Below are positions 1 through 7,110 of a stretch of DNA of 16,275 nt, in pieces (positions within the stretch are counted from its first letter, which is position 1; every line of letters begins with the position of its first letter). Both the position numbers and the translations under genes were made by a program. This DNA is from Rickettsia typhi (GTDB lineage: Bacteria; Pseudomonadota; Alphaproteobacteria; Rickettsiales; UBA1997). The notes under the pieces were generated by a model. The model worked only from the letters and a program-made list of their open reading frames with translations. It did not search any database and was not told the origin of the DNA. The stretch lies in the NCBI GenBank assembly GCA_945902255.1, contig CAMDMO010000024.1, forward strand, positions 1 through 16,275. The letters run 5' to 3'.

Positions 1-515
1 AGAAAGGCACCAATAGAGACCGATTTTTTAAAGGTCAGGTCGATAAATATACTTGGGTAGATCTTGGATCTAGCTATCTTCCAAGTGACATAATCTCTGC
101 GTATTTATACTCAAATCTAGAAATAGAAGATTTTTTACAAGATCGCAGAATAAAAATTTGGAATTCTTATAATTCGGCTTTCTCTGAATTTGAAAAGATG
201 GGTAAAATCAAGCTTCCATTTATTAATGATTTTGCAACCAATAATGCTCATATGTTTTATATAAGATTCAATGAGGCAAATATCAGAGATAATTTTATAA
301 AATATATGAGGGAAAATAAAATAATGACTCCATTTCACTATATACCACTTCACTCTTCTGAAGGGGGGATGAAATTTGGTAAAGTTGCCAGTTCGATGAA
401 AAATACTGATAAAATTTCAGAAACTTTAGTCAGGTTGCCGCTATTTTATAATTTATCTGAAATTGATGTTGAGTATATTGTTTCTAGGGTTGTAGAATTT
501 CTTAAAAAATTTTGA
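1..515 (+). CDS. wecE: dTDP-4-amino-4,6-dideoxygalactose transaminase, C-terminal part (5' end outside window)
   Basis: This is the last 170 codons of a DegT/DnrJ/EryC1/StrS-family, PLP-dependent sugar aminotransferase; the reading frame is open from base 3. It begins at the conserved KGTNR segment, followed by FFKGQVDKYTWVDLGSSYLPSD, then NNAHMFYIRF and HYIPLHSS, and ends with RLPLFYNLSE. These are characteristic WecE/RffA blocks in the same order and spacing as I recall for the roughly 375-residue enterobacterial enzyme. The PLP-binding lysine would lie some 30 residues upstream of the window. WecE moves an amino group from glutamate to dTDP-4-keto-6-deoxyglucose, giving dTDP-Fuc4N, in the cytoplasm. 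The substrate would come from RfbA and RfbB, encoded on the other strand at 13200-15082. An N-acetyltransferase two genes downstream is the natural next step. The next coding frame starts 3-6 bases after the stop, so the genes are very probably co-transcribed. Confidence 0.9.
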   Translation, partial: KGTNRDRFFKGQVDKYTWVDLGSSYLPSDIISAYLYSNLEIEDFLQDRRIKIWNSYNSAFSEFEKMGKIKLPFINDFATNNAHMFYIRFNEANIRDNFIKYMRENKIMTPFHYIPLHSSEGGMKFGKVASSMKNTDKISETLVRLPLFYNLSEIDVEYIVSRVVEFLKKF

Positions 516-521
516 TTATTG

Positions 522-1853
522 ATGAGGATTAGAGATTTATTTATTAAAAATCGTAAATTTGATAAGAAAATTAATGGGATATTCAGAGATTTTAAGCAAG
601 CTAAGGAAATAAACGCCAATGATTTTGATAATAGAGTTGATGAAGTTGCTGATGAGTTGTATAAAAAATACTCAAAACAATTCTCAAAATCTGAAGCAAA
701 TAATACTAAAATTGCAATTGTTGCAAGCGAGATATATGAGATTGGGGGTCATACTAAGTGTCTAATTAATTTTATAAAAAGTTTTTATCAAGATTATTCT
801 ATGATACTTTTTTTAACAAAGTTAAAAAATACGGTAGAAACTACATATAAAGCAAACATTCCCCAATTAAAAGAGTTACTAAATATAGACGGGATTGATG
901 TAGAGTTGAAAAATAAGAATTGTGAAGAGTTGGTAATAAATTTATATAATAAAATAGTTTCTCAGTGTAGCGGAATTATTTTTTCTTATATTCATCCTGA
1001 TGATATAGTGGCATCAATTGTTTTTTCCATATTAAAAAAACATTCTAAAGTTAAGATAATTTTTTTTAATCATGCGGATCACCTTCCGGTTGTTGGGATA
1101 AAATTCTGTGATTTAATTATTGACGCTAGACCATCTGGACAAGATGTGAATATAAAAATTCGTAATTATAAAAATAGTCACATAATTCCTTTACAGTCTA
1201 AAAAACAAGAAGAAACGATGTACTATTCTGAAGTAGAAATCCATAATTGTCGTAAAAACTTAGGAATCAATGATGGTGATTTTTTTACATTAACTGGTTG
1301 CGCTAATTATAAAATTTTTGATCAAAATGGATCAAGTTATTTAAAAATGATCAAAAAATTACTAATAGAAGAGTCTAAATTAAAGCATATAATAATGACC
1401 AAATTATCTCCCGATCAACAAGATATATTTGACCAAGAGTTTCTGGATAGAGAAGACTTACTTGAGAGGGTTAAAGTTATTGATATGGTCAGTGATTTTG
1501 ATATATTTTTTCAGTCTTGTGATTTATTTATAGATAGTTTTCCACAAGGTTCGGCTCTTACACATATTGATATGATGCGAAATAAGAAGCCTACAGTTAT
1601 AAAAATTGATAGGCAGGATCCTTTCAAGAGTTTTGAGTTTTATTTACCCAAAAATTATGAATATGCTTATGAAGATATTGAGGATATGAAGGAGGGAATT
1701 TTAAAATTACTTTATTCGGACGACCTTAGAAAAAAAGTCTCTAAAGAATTATATGAACACTATTTACAAAATTATGAATTTGAAATAGTTAAGCAGCAAT
1801 ATCTAAAGCTTATAGAAAATATCAATAAACTAGAGGTTTATTATGATGCTTAA
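522..1853 (+). CDS. putative GT-B fold glycosyltransferase
   Basis: This is a 443-residue soluble protein with no signal peptide or membrane segment. After a lysine-rich, probably helical N-terminus (about 1-60) there is a beta strand and glycine loop, IAIVASEIYEIGGHTKC (64-80), typical of the start of GT-B glycosyltransferases that bind a nucleotide sugar. Near the C-terminus, LFIDSFPQGSALTH and the following MMRNKKP (335-357) match the donor-binding region of GT-B enzymes, where a Ser/Thr-rich loop precedes a helix and a 'xxKP' turn. I cannot assign a CAZy family or a sugar. The start could be TTG at 519 or ATG at 522; the ATG is preferred and the two differ by one residue. No clear Shine-Dalgarno is visible, so translation may be coupled to the gene just upstream. 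Its 3' end overlaps the acetyltransferase gene by 11 bases. It probably transfers one of the locus's deoxy sugars to a growing glycan. Confidence 0.7.
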   Translation: MRIRDLFIKNRKFDKKINGIFRDFKQAKEINANDFDNRVDEVADELYKKYSKQFSKSEANNTKIAIVASEIYEIGGHTKCLINFIKSFYQDYSMILFLTKLKNTVETTYKANIPQLKELLNIDGIDVELKNKNCEELVINLYNKIVSQCSGIIFSYIHPDDIVASIVFSILKKHSKVKIIFFNHADHLPVVGIKFCDLIIDARPSGQDVNIKIRNYKNSHIIPLQSKKQEETMYYSEVEIHNCRKNLGINDGDFFTLTGCANYKIFDQNGSSYLKMIKKLLIEESKLKHIIMTKLSPDQQDIFDQEFLDREDLLERVKVIDMVSDFDIFFQSCDLFIDSFPQGSALTHIDMMRNKKPTVIKIDRQDPFKSFEFYLPKNYEYAYEDIEDMKEGILKLLYSDDLRKKVSKELYEHYLQNYEFEIVKQQYLKLIENINKLEVYYDA

Positions 1854-2319
1854 TTTTGTAAATTTAAAAAATATTGAAGAAGTCTTGCAGCTTGAGGTGA
1901 GACAATGGAGAAATGATAGGGCGGTTACTAAGTTTTTTCAAATAATTGAGATAGATCAAGAAACGCACTTAAAATGGCTTAAAAGTTTACAAGAAGATAA
2001 TCCTAAAAATATCGCATTCGTCATCCAAGAAGGTGGTAATAATATAGGATTGGTCTATTTCTCTAAAATTAATTATGAGAGGCAAGATAGTGATTGGGGA
2101 ATGTATATAAAAGATGAAAATTATCGCGGCAAAGGAATTGGAACAGAGGTGATGAATTGGAGTTTTAACTATCTTTCTCAAATAGGAATTAAAACTTTAA
2201 ATTTGGAAGTTTTAAAAAATAACCCAATAGCAATAAATCTTTATGAAAAGATGGGGTTTGTCTATGTGGGTGATAAAAATAAAAAAGTAAGTTGCTATAG
2301 AAAGCTTTTAAATGGATAA
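1843..2319 (+). CDS. GNAT-family N-acetyltransferase, probably acting on a nucleotide-linked 4-amino sugar (WecD/PseH-like)
   Basis: This is a 158-residue GNAT protein. The acetyl-CoA pyrophosphate-binding loop RGKGIG is at 95-100, and the C-terminal GNAT signature with N127, A130 and LYEKMGF (133-139) is present. The N-terminal half, with RQWRND (20-25) and THLKWL (41-46), resembles the PseH type of amino-sugar acetyltransferase. The gene lies in an apparent operon with a WecE-type aminotransferase. The most economical role is acetylation of dTDP-Fuc4N to dTDP-Fuc4NAc, the reaction done by the GNAT enzyme WecD/RffC in enterobacteria. This protein is shorter than WecD, and a pseudaminic-type substrate cannot be excluded. 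Two adjacent ATGs (1843 and 1846) could serve as start. Both lie inside the preceding gene, which suggests translational coupling. The family call is firm; the substrate is inferred from context. Confidence 0.75.
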   Translation: MMLNFVNLKNIEEVLQLEVRQWRNDRAVTKFFQIIEIDQETHLKWLKSLQEDNPKNIAFVIQEGGNNIGLVYFSKINYERQDSDWGMYIKDENYRGKGIGTEVMNWSFNYLSQIGIKTLNLEVLKNNPIAINLYEKMGFVYVGDKNKKVSCYRKLLNG

Positions 2320-2340
2320 AAACATTTGCTCTTTATTTGA

Positions 2341-2493
2341 AAGATAGATAACTGTCAAAAGTTTCATAATATTTATCCATATGTTGCGACAGCAATTGTA
2401 AAGGGAAAGTGGAATATTAAAGAATATCCGATATTGGAAAATTTGCTTAAAAGTTACAATATTGACAAAAATATAAGGGGAGAAATTATTTAA
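2341..2493 (+). pseudogene. C-terminal remnant (copy A) of an unrecognised gene, 'gene X'
   Basis: About 50 codons stay open after an in-frame TGA at 2338. The recognisable part begins near FHNIYPYVATAIVKGK (2362 onward) and ends IRGEII-stop. The stop TAA (2491-2493) overlaps the ATG of the dead rfbC copy that follows. The same C-terminus occurs again at 3175-3272; by hand count the two copies are about 90% identical over 2381-2473 against 3175-3267. The N-terminal bulk of the gene is absent here. An ATG at 2312, overlapping the acetyltransferase stop, opens only an 11-codon frame (MDKNICSLFER) that might be the original start after an internal deletion, but this is speculative. I do not recognise the family with certainty. 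Confidence 0.6.
2476..2482 (+). promoter_or_regulatory. Shine-Dalgarno sequence of the dead rfbC copy
   Basis: AGGGGAG ends 10 bases before the ATG at 2493, a strong match to the ribosome-binding consensus in an otherwise purine-poor, AT-rich region. It falls within the 18 bases (2474-2491) that are missing in front of the intact rfbC at 3269. Confidence 0.6.
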
Positions 2494-2615
2494 TGAAAGT
2501 AGTCAACACCTTTATCCAAGAGCTAAAAATAATCGAGCTAGACATCCATAAAGACTCTCGCAACTTTTTCGTTTAGCGTTTTAATAAAAAAGCTTTTTCC
2601 GATAACAGCATTCCA
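2493..2615 (+). pseudogene. rfbC: rfbC 5' fragment (dead copy of dTDP-4-dehydrorhamnose 3,5-epimerase gene)
   Basis: The first 41 codons align without gaps to the intact rfbC at 3269-3391. By hand count there are 19 mismatches in 123 bases (about 85% identity), many of them in third positions. Codon 28, GAG (Glu) in the intact gene, is TAG here (2574-2576), and the conserved RGFF is RNFF. Homology stops abruptly after the shared ATTCCA at 2615, where the sequence passes into copy B of gene X. The epimerase active-site histidine and the whole cupin barrel are missing, so no enzyme can be made. The start overlaps the upstream stop in the same X-then-rfbC order as the second copy, so this is one half of a decayed tandem duplication. 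Confidence 0.85.
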
Positions 2616-3272
2616 TTGTTTGGCCAATTTACTTTGGTCAGAATAAAAAATATTTAGATAATTTCTCGAACAAAATAATTTTCCTAAATAAAAAATCTGA
2701 TCTGGTTCCGCAGAATTATTTGCAAATAATTTATAACGATAAAAATGCTTATGTTAAAAGGCTTATCAGCTGCTTTAAACAGCTTAAAAAAGAGGTTTTG
2801 ATTATTGTTTGTTTGAGCATAAAGATGATTTTCCAAAAATAAAAAAACTAGAAAAATACTCTAAGGCTATAGAAAAAAATTATTTTGATTTTATTAAATT
2901 AATCAAGGGTGGCGATTTTATTACTGAAGAAAGTATTATTGATAAAACTTTATTTGAATTAGATTTAAAATCTGCCTGGATATTTTCTACTCAGCCATCA
3001 ATTATGGAGTATTTATAGTTTTTTAAAGTTATTGAAATATCGCGGAAAAGATAGTATTTGGAATTTTTAGGAGCGCTCATAAAAGACTTGTAGAAAAATT
3101 AAAATTAAAGGTGTATTTTTTTTGAGGAAGAGAAAAAGGATGAAATTATATCATTTTGATAATGATGCTTATTCATGTTGCGACAGCAATCGTAAAGGGG
3201 AAATTGAATATTGCAGAATATCCGATATTGAATAATCTGCTTAAAAGTTACAATATTGACAAAAATAAATGA
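2616..3272 (+). pseudogene. degenerate copy B of gene X (frameshifts and stops)
   Basis: A once-continuous protein can be read through several frames. One frame gives YFGQNKKYLDNFSNKIIF through QLKKEV up to about 2800. The next frame continues CFEHKDDFPKIKKLEKYS through WIFSTQPSIMEYL and stops at 3018. A third then gives KYRGKDSIWNF and KTCRK with stop codons. The original C-terminus, VATAIVKGKLNIAEYPIL, is restored near 3180. Compared with copy A, a 2-base loss near 3174 (TATCCATATG there, TATTCATG here) shifts the frame. The final TGA (3270-3272) overlaps the ATG of intact rfbC. The features FWG-like start, SIW and HFDN...YPYVATAIVKGKWN feel like a conserved family of uncharacterised proteins found near nucleotide-sugar genes, but I cannot name it. 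At least two frameshifts and several stops make it non-functional. Confidence 0.7.
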
Positions 3273-3391
3273 AAGTAGTCAACACCGCCATACAAGATCT
3301 AAAAGTAATCGAGCTAGACATCCACAAAGACTCCCGCGGCTTCTTTGTTGAGCGCTTCAATAAAAAAATTTTTGCCGATAACGGCATTCCA
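3175..3391 (+). repeat. direct repeat, copy 2 (gene X tail plus rfbC head)
   Basis: Second member of the repeat starting at 2381. It runs into the intact rfbC and lacks the 18 bases holding the Shine-Dalgarno sequence of copy 1. Confidence 0.9.
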
Positions 3392-3817
3392 TGCGAATAT
3401 ATTCAAGATAACTTTTCTCGCTCACTTCCTCGTGTGATTCGCGGTCTTCACTATCAAAACAATCCTTCGCAAGCGAAATTAGTTGGATGCACGCGTGGCA
3501 GAATTTGGGACGTGGCGGTGGATATTCGCAAAAATTCTGCAACTTTTGGAAAGTATTTTGGAATAGAATTATCTGGTGATAATGGTAAATTGCTTTATAT
3601 TCCAGCTGGTTTTGCTCATGGATTTTCTGTGCTGGGTGATGAGATGGCGGATGTTACTTATAAAGTTGATGGGTCTTACAATAAAGCGGGTGAGGGTGGA
3701 ATTATTTATAATGATGTGGATTTAAATATTAAGTGGCCAGTGGGTAATATAATTATTTCAGATAAAGATGCGGCATTGCAAAGTTTTGCAAAATATTGTG
3801 AAAATAAAGTAGAATAA
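3269..3817 (+). CDS. rfbC: dTDP-4-dehydrorhamnose 3,5-epimerase
   Basis: This 182-residue protein has the usual RmlC length and the single cupin fold of the family. Visible landmarks are DSRGFFVERFN (21-31), QDNFSRS (46-52), RGLHYQ (58-63) with catalytic base H61, IPAGFAHGF (111-119), the region around Y137 where the catalytic tyrosine is expected, and NDVDLNIKWP (148-157). It converts dTDP-4-keto-6-deoxyglucose to dTDP-4-keto-L-rhamnose in the cytoplasm. RfbA and RfbB are encoded on the opposite strand at 13200-15082, but no RfbD reductase is in the window. The ATG is fixed by the upstream dead copy, which starts identically. No Shine-Dalgarno is visible: 18 bases carrying AGGGGAG in the dead copy are missing here, and the ATG overlaps the TGA of a pseudogene. 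The first half is richer in G+C (sampled lines about 45-47%) than the second (about 32-37%), so it may be mosaic. Confidence 0.95.
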   Translation: MKVVNTAIQDLKVIELDIHKDSRGFFVERFNKKIFADNGIPCEYIQDNFSRSLPRVIRGLHYQNNPSQAKLVGCTRGRIWDVAVDIRKNSATFGKYFGIELSGDNGKLLYIPAGFAHGFSVLGDEMADVTYKVDGSYNKAGEGGIIYNDVDLNIKWPVGNIIISDKDAALQSFAKYCENKVE

Positions 3818-3861
3818 GAGGCTCCGGAAGGAAAGAAGTAGTGTATGGCCAATGTTTTTAG

Positions 3862-3886
3862 AATCTAAGCCTTTCTCTCTTAGATT
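3862..3886 (+). terminator. possible weak terminator hairpin after rfbC
   Basis: A perfect 8-base inverted repeat, AATCTAAG and CTTAGATT, is separated by a 9-base pyrimidine loop and lies 45 bases after the rfbC stop. It is A+T-rich and no run of T follows, so it may not end transcription on its own. Confidence 0.3.
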
Positions 3887-3938
3887 TAAATAACAACCCT
3901 AGTAAAAATTATTTTAAAAATTCTTTAAATAGTTTGTT

Positions 3939-3979
3939 TCGTGTAAGGATTGATAATTTAAGCTGCAATCCCTCCACGA
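3939..3979. repeat. imperfect inverted repeat between rfbC and the next glycosyltransferase gene
   Basis: TCGTGTAAGGATTG (3939-3952) and CAATCCCTCCACGA (3966-3979) pair at 12 of 14 positions around a 13-base loop. It lies in a 231-base gap holding no open frame I can support. It could be a transcript hairpin or the remains of a mobile-element end; the right arm is locally rich in G+C. Confidence 0.45.
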
Positions 3980-4048
3980 GTAAGATCAAAAGCTATTTTT
4001 ATTAGTGTTTATTTTTTCTTTAGATAGCTTGAGGTTAAATAGTAAAAA

Positions 4049-4960
4049 ATGAATATGAATATTAAATTAACAGTAATAACCGTTGTCAAAAATTTAATCA
4101 AAAACAACAGAAGAGATTTTTTTATACAGTGTGCTCATTCGGTAAAAAATCAAACTTACAAAAATATAGAGCATATAATAATTGATGGCGATTCTAGTGA
4201 TGGAACTCTAGATTTAATAAATGATCTTGGTTTGCGATATATCTCTCAGAAAGATTGTGGAGTCTATGAAGCTATGAATACCGGTATTAAAATGGCTTCA
4301 GGGGAATATATTATTTTTATAAACTCTGATGATTTTTTTTGTAGTAGCGATTCGGTTGAAATTGCAATGAAAAATATAATAGATGCCGAAGTTGATTTTT
4401 GCCTTGCTTCTTGCAACATAATTGACCCAATTTTTGCAAATAAAAATAGGGTTTTAAGACCTAATATTTATAGAATATTTAATAGAATGCCAGCTTCTCA
4501 TCAGGCTATATTCTGTAAAAAGAGCTGTTTTAAAAAATATGGTTACTTTAATATAAAATATAAAATTTCTGCTGATTTTGATTTTTTATTAAGATTGTTT
4601 ATAGGTGGAGCAACTTATATTCAGATAAAAAATATTCTTACTACTTATAGACTAGGGGGTTTATCTGACATTTTAAAAAGAAGGACACATAGAGAGGCTG
4701 CTAGTGTTATTTACGATAACTTTAAAAAATATATTCCCGATATTACATTGGAGAATAGTAATAAAATTCTTATTCGTAATTTTATCTCTTTAACTATGCT
4801 TAAAAAGCTTACAAGGAGAAGATTAAGAAAAGAGAGGTTGCTTTTTTATCTTTATCATGTAAAAGAGCGGCTCAAATTTCATAAAAGAAATTTATTTTTG
4901 GTCAGGTCTTTTAAGAACGGGCTTGTTATAAAAATAATGGGAATTAAGTTTAATTTATAA
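4049..4960 (+). CDS. glycosyltransferase family 2
   Basis: This 303-residue GT-A enzyme carries the family 2 landmarks. They are LTVITVVKN (7-15), SVKNQTYKNIEHIIIDGDSSDGT (31-53) and YEAMNTGI (73-80). The metal- and donor-binding NSDD is at 92-95, and MPASHQAIF (147-155) and ADFDF (175-179) line the acceptor site. It is clearly related to both halves of the 633-residue enzyme encoded at 8283-10184, sharing NQTY.NIEH.IIDG and the NSDD context. The C-terminus (about 265-303) is strongly basic, suggesting membrane association while it adds a sugar to a lipid-linked glycan. No signal peptide is seen. The donor sugar cannot be told. Start ATG 4049 has GAGG (4031-4034) a little far upstream; ATG 4055 is an alternative. 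Six bases separate it from gmd, so the two are probably co-transcribed. Confidence 0.9.
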   Translation: MNMNIKLTVITVVKNLIKNNRRDFFIQCAHSVKNQTYKNIEHIIIDGDSSDGTLDLINDLGLRYISQKDCGVYEAMNTGIKMASGEYIIFINSDDFFCSSDSVEIAMKNIIDAEVDFCLASCNIIDPIFANKNRVLRPNIYRIFNRMPASHQAIFCKKSCFKKYGYFNIKYKISADFDFLLRLFIGGATYIQIKNILTTYRLGGLSDILKRRTHREAASVIYDNFKKYIPDITLENSNKILIRNFISLTMLKKLTRRRLRKERLLFYLYHVKERLKFHKRNLFLVRSFKNGLVIKIMGIKFNL

Positions 4961-4966
4961 TTTAAA

Positions 4967-6040
4967 ATGAAGAAAGCATTTATAACTGGAATAACGGGTC
5001 AAGACGGATCTTATCTTGCAGAGCTTCTGTTGGAAAAGGGTTACGAGGTTCATGGGTTGAAGCGTCGAGGATCTTCTTTTAATACTTCAAGAATAGATCA
5101 TTTGCTAAATGATAATAAAATAAAGCTGCACTACGGAGACTTAACCGACAGCGGTTGTTTGACAAATTTGATAAAAGAATATAGACCTGACGAAATTTAC
5201 AATTTAGCAGCTCAATCGCATGTTAAAGTTTCTTGGGATTGCCCTGAATACACTTCAAATGTCGACGCATTAGGCACGCTTCGTTTGCTAGAAGCTATAA
5301 AGACTTCTGGCTTAATTGGTAAAACAAAATTTTATCAAGCATCTACTTCAGAGCTATATGGTTTAATTCAAGAATCTGTTCAATCAGAAAAGACCCCTTT
5401 TTATCCTCGCTCTCCTTATGCTGTTGCAAAGCTTTATGCTTATTGGATTTGTATTAATTATCGTGAAAGTTTTGGTGTTTTTGCTTCTAATGGAATATTA
5501 TTTAACCACGAAAGTCCAAGAAGAGGGGAAACTTTTGTTACTCGTAAAATTACAATGGCAGCGGCAAGAATATCTTTGGGAATGCAACAAAAGTTATCGC
5601 TTGGTAACCTAGATGCAAAAAGAGATTGGGGGCATGCAAAAGATTATGTAGAGGGTATGTGGAGAGTCTTGCAAAGAGATACTCCTTCGGACTATGTTCT
5701 TGCTACTGAGGTAACAACATCTGTTAGAGATTTTTGTACCATGGCTTTCAAGGAGCTGGGTATTGATTTGCAGTGGACTGGTTCTGGACTTGATGAAAAA
5801 GGTATAGATAAAAAAACTGGTTTAATTATTGTGGATGTAGATCAGAAGTATTTTCGTCCCACTGAAGTTGATTTGTTGCTGGGTGATTATACAAAAGCTA
5901 GAAATGAACTTCAATGGCATCCAGTCTATGATTTACATTCTTTATGTTCAGAGATGGTGTCGGCAGATTTTGAATTGGCAAAAAAAGAAAAAATATTAGT
6001 GGATCATGGTTATAAAAATGTCTTTTCTTGTGAATCTTAA
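4967..6040 (+). CDS. gmd: GDP-mannose 4,6-dehydratase
   Basis: This 357-residue extended short-chain dehydrogenase has typical Gmd length. It shows the NADP-binding GITGQDG loop (8-14), the Gmd-specific LKRRGSSFNTSRIDH segment (31-45), YNLAAQSHV (78-86), the active-site TSELYG (127-132), the catalytic Y151-x3-K155 pair in SPYAVAKLYAYW, and NHESPRRGETFVTRKIT (180-196), which is diagnostic for Gmd. It converts GDP-mannose to GDP-4-keto-6-deoxymannose. Two fates for that intermediate are encoded in the window: Fcl, immediately downstream, gives GDP-L-fucose, and the perosamine synthase at 11975-13081 gives GDP-perosamine. Genes making GDP-mannose itself are not in view. Only two bases separate its stop from the fcl start, so coupled translation is likely. 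Confidence 0.97.
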   Translation: MKKAFITGITGQDGSYLAELLLEKGYEVHGLKRRGSSFNTSRIDHLLNDNKIKLHYGDLTDSGCLTNLIKEYRPDEIYNLAAQSHVKVSWDCPEYTSNVDALGTLRLLEAIKTSGLIGKTKFYQASTSELYGLIQESVQSEKTPFYPRSPYAVAKLYAYWICINYRESFGVFASNGILFNHESPRRGETFVTRKITMAAARISLGMQQKLSLGNLDAKRDWGHAKDYVEGMWRVLQRDTPSDYVLATEVTTSVRDFCTMAFKELGIDLQWTGSGLDEKGIDKKTGLIIVDVDQKYFRPTEVDLLLGDYTKARNELQWHPVYDLHSLCSEMVSADFELAKKEKILVDHGYKNVFSCES

Positions 6041-6042
6041 AA

Positions 6043-7104
6043 ATGATTAATAAAAAATCTAAAATATATCTTGCAGGACACGGCGGATTAGTTGGCTCAG
6101 CTATTTTTCGCAGATTAAAGAAAGAGGGATATAACAATATTATTGTAAGAAAAAAAACAGAATTAGATCTTACCAATCAATCTCAGGTGCTGGATTTTTT
6201 TAACAAGGAAAGGCCTGAGTATGTTTTTATATGCGCCGCAAAAGTTGGTGGTATAGTTGCTAATAATTCCTATCCAGCTGATTTTATTTATGATAATATA
6301 ATGATTGCTGCAAATATCATTAATAGCTCTTATAAATTTGGCGTTAGAAAGTTGTTGAACCTTGGTTCTAGCTGCATATATCCAAAATTTGCTCCTCAAC
6401 CATTAAAAGAGGAGTATCTTCTCACGAGCGAGCTAGAAAAAACCAATGAAGCTTATGCGATTGCAAAGATTTCTGCGATCAAGCTATGTAAGTATTATAA
6501 TGATCAATATAATACAAATTTTATATCTGTTATGCCATCCAATCAGTATGGAGAAGGCGATAATTTTAATATGGAAACAGCTCATCTTTTGCCCATGATT
6601 ATGAGAAGGTTTCATCTAGCAAAGCTTTTATCAAATAATAATTTTGAAGAAATAAGAAGGGATTTGGCGAAATATAGTTTAGGGTGGGGTATAGTTATAA
6701 AAAATGATACAGAAGAGGAGTTGGAGAAGGTATTAAATCTAGTTGGTGCTTACAGAGATAAAGTGATTGTGTGGGGAGATGGCAGTGTTTATAGGGAGTT
6801 AATGAACTCAGATGATCTTGCTGACGCCTGCATATATCTAATGAATAATAAGGATTACAAGGACATCGGAGAATATGTTAATGTGGCAAAGGGTGAGGAT
6901 ATTAAATTAAGTAACTTATTTGAATTAGTTAAAAAAATAGTTGGTTTTGAAGGCGATGTTGAATTTGACAAAGCAAAGCCAAATGGCACCCCAAGAAAAA
7001 TCATGGATCAAGCCAAGATAAACTCGTTAGGATGGAAATCGAGTATTGATTTGAAGGCTGGCATATCTAGCTTTTATGAATGGTATAAAAAATCTTTGGC
7101 ATAA
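6043..7104 (+). CDS. fcl: GDP-L-fucose synthase (GDP-4-keto-6-deoxymannose epimerase/reductase)
   Basis: This 353-residue short-chain dehydrogenase has AGHGGLVGSAI (11-21), AAKVGGI (65-71), LGSSCIYP (107-114) with the active-site Ser and Cys, the catalytic Y138-x3-K142 in AYAIAKISAIKLC, and H181, matching the acid of the E. coli enzyme. It carries out the 3,5-epimerisation and 4-reduction that complete GDP-L-fucose. It is about 30-40 residues longer than the E. coli enzyme. The extra residues fall between the conserved MRRFHLAK and the WGDG segment (about 192-240), an extension I associate with the epsilonproteobacterial form. The usual RREF.H.DDLA is YRELMNSDDLA here. The last codons and the TAA lie within the left inverted repeat of the insertion sequence at 7098-8169, so the natural C-terminus may have been altered slightly. 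Confidence 0.95.
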   Translation: MINKKSKIYLAGHGGLVGSAIFRRLKKEGYNNIIVRKKTELDLTNQSQVLDFFNKERPEYVFICAAKVGGIVANNSYPADFIYDNIMIAANIINSSYKFGVRKLLNLGSSCIYPKFAPQPLKEEYLLTSELEKTNEAYAIAKISAIKLCKYYNDQYNTNFISVMPSNQYGEGDNFNMETAHLLPMIMRRFHLAKLLSNNNFEEIRRDLAKYSLGWGIVIKNDTEEELEKVLNLVGAYRDKVIVWGDGSVYRELMNSDDLADACIYLMNNKDYKDIGEYVNVAKGEDIKLSNLFELVKKIVGFEGDVEFDKAKPNGTPRKIMDQAKINSLGWKSSIDLKAGISSFYEWYKKSLA

Positions 7105-7110
7105 TTAAAA
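7098..7110 (+). repeat. insertion-sequence left terminal inverted repeat
   Basis: GGCATAATTAAAA is exactly complementary to 8157-8169. It contains the TAA stop codon of fcl (7102-7104). Confidence 0.75.

Larger units (their letters stand above)
2381..2615 (+). repeat. direct repeat, copy 1 (gene X tail plus rfbC head)
   Basis: This corresponds to 3175-3391, with the copies 794 bases apart at the left end and 776 at the right. The difference is one 18-base segment (2474-2491) present only here. By hand count, identity is about 90% left of that segment and about 85% right of it. Confidence 0.9.

Noticed and set aside
2809..3018. Separate 69-residue gene
   Set aside because: It starts at TTG without a ribosome-binding site and continues the protein readable in the preceding frame, so it is a piece of the broken gene X.
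5418..5612. Open frame of 64 codons inside gmd
   Set aside because: It lies in another frame of a gene with full-length conserved motifs and has no recognisable product of its own.
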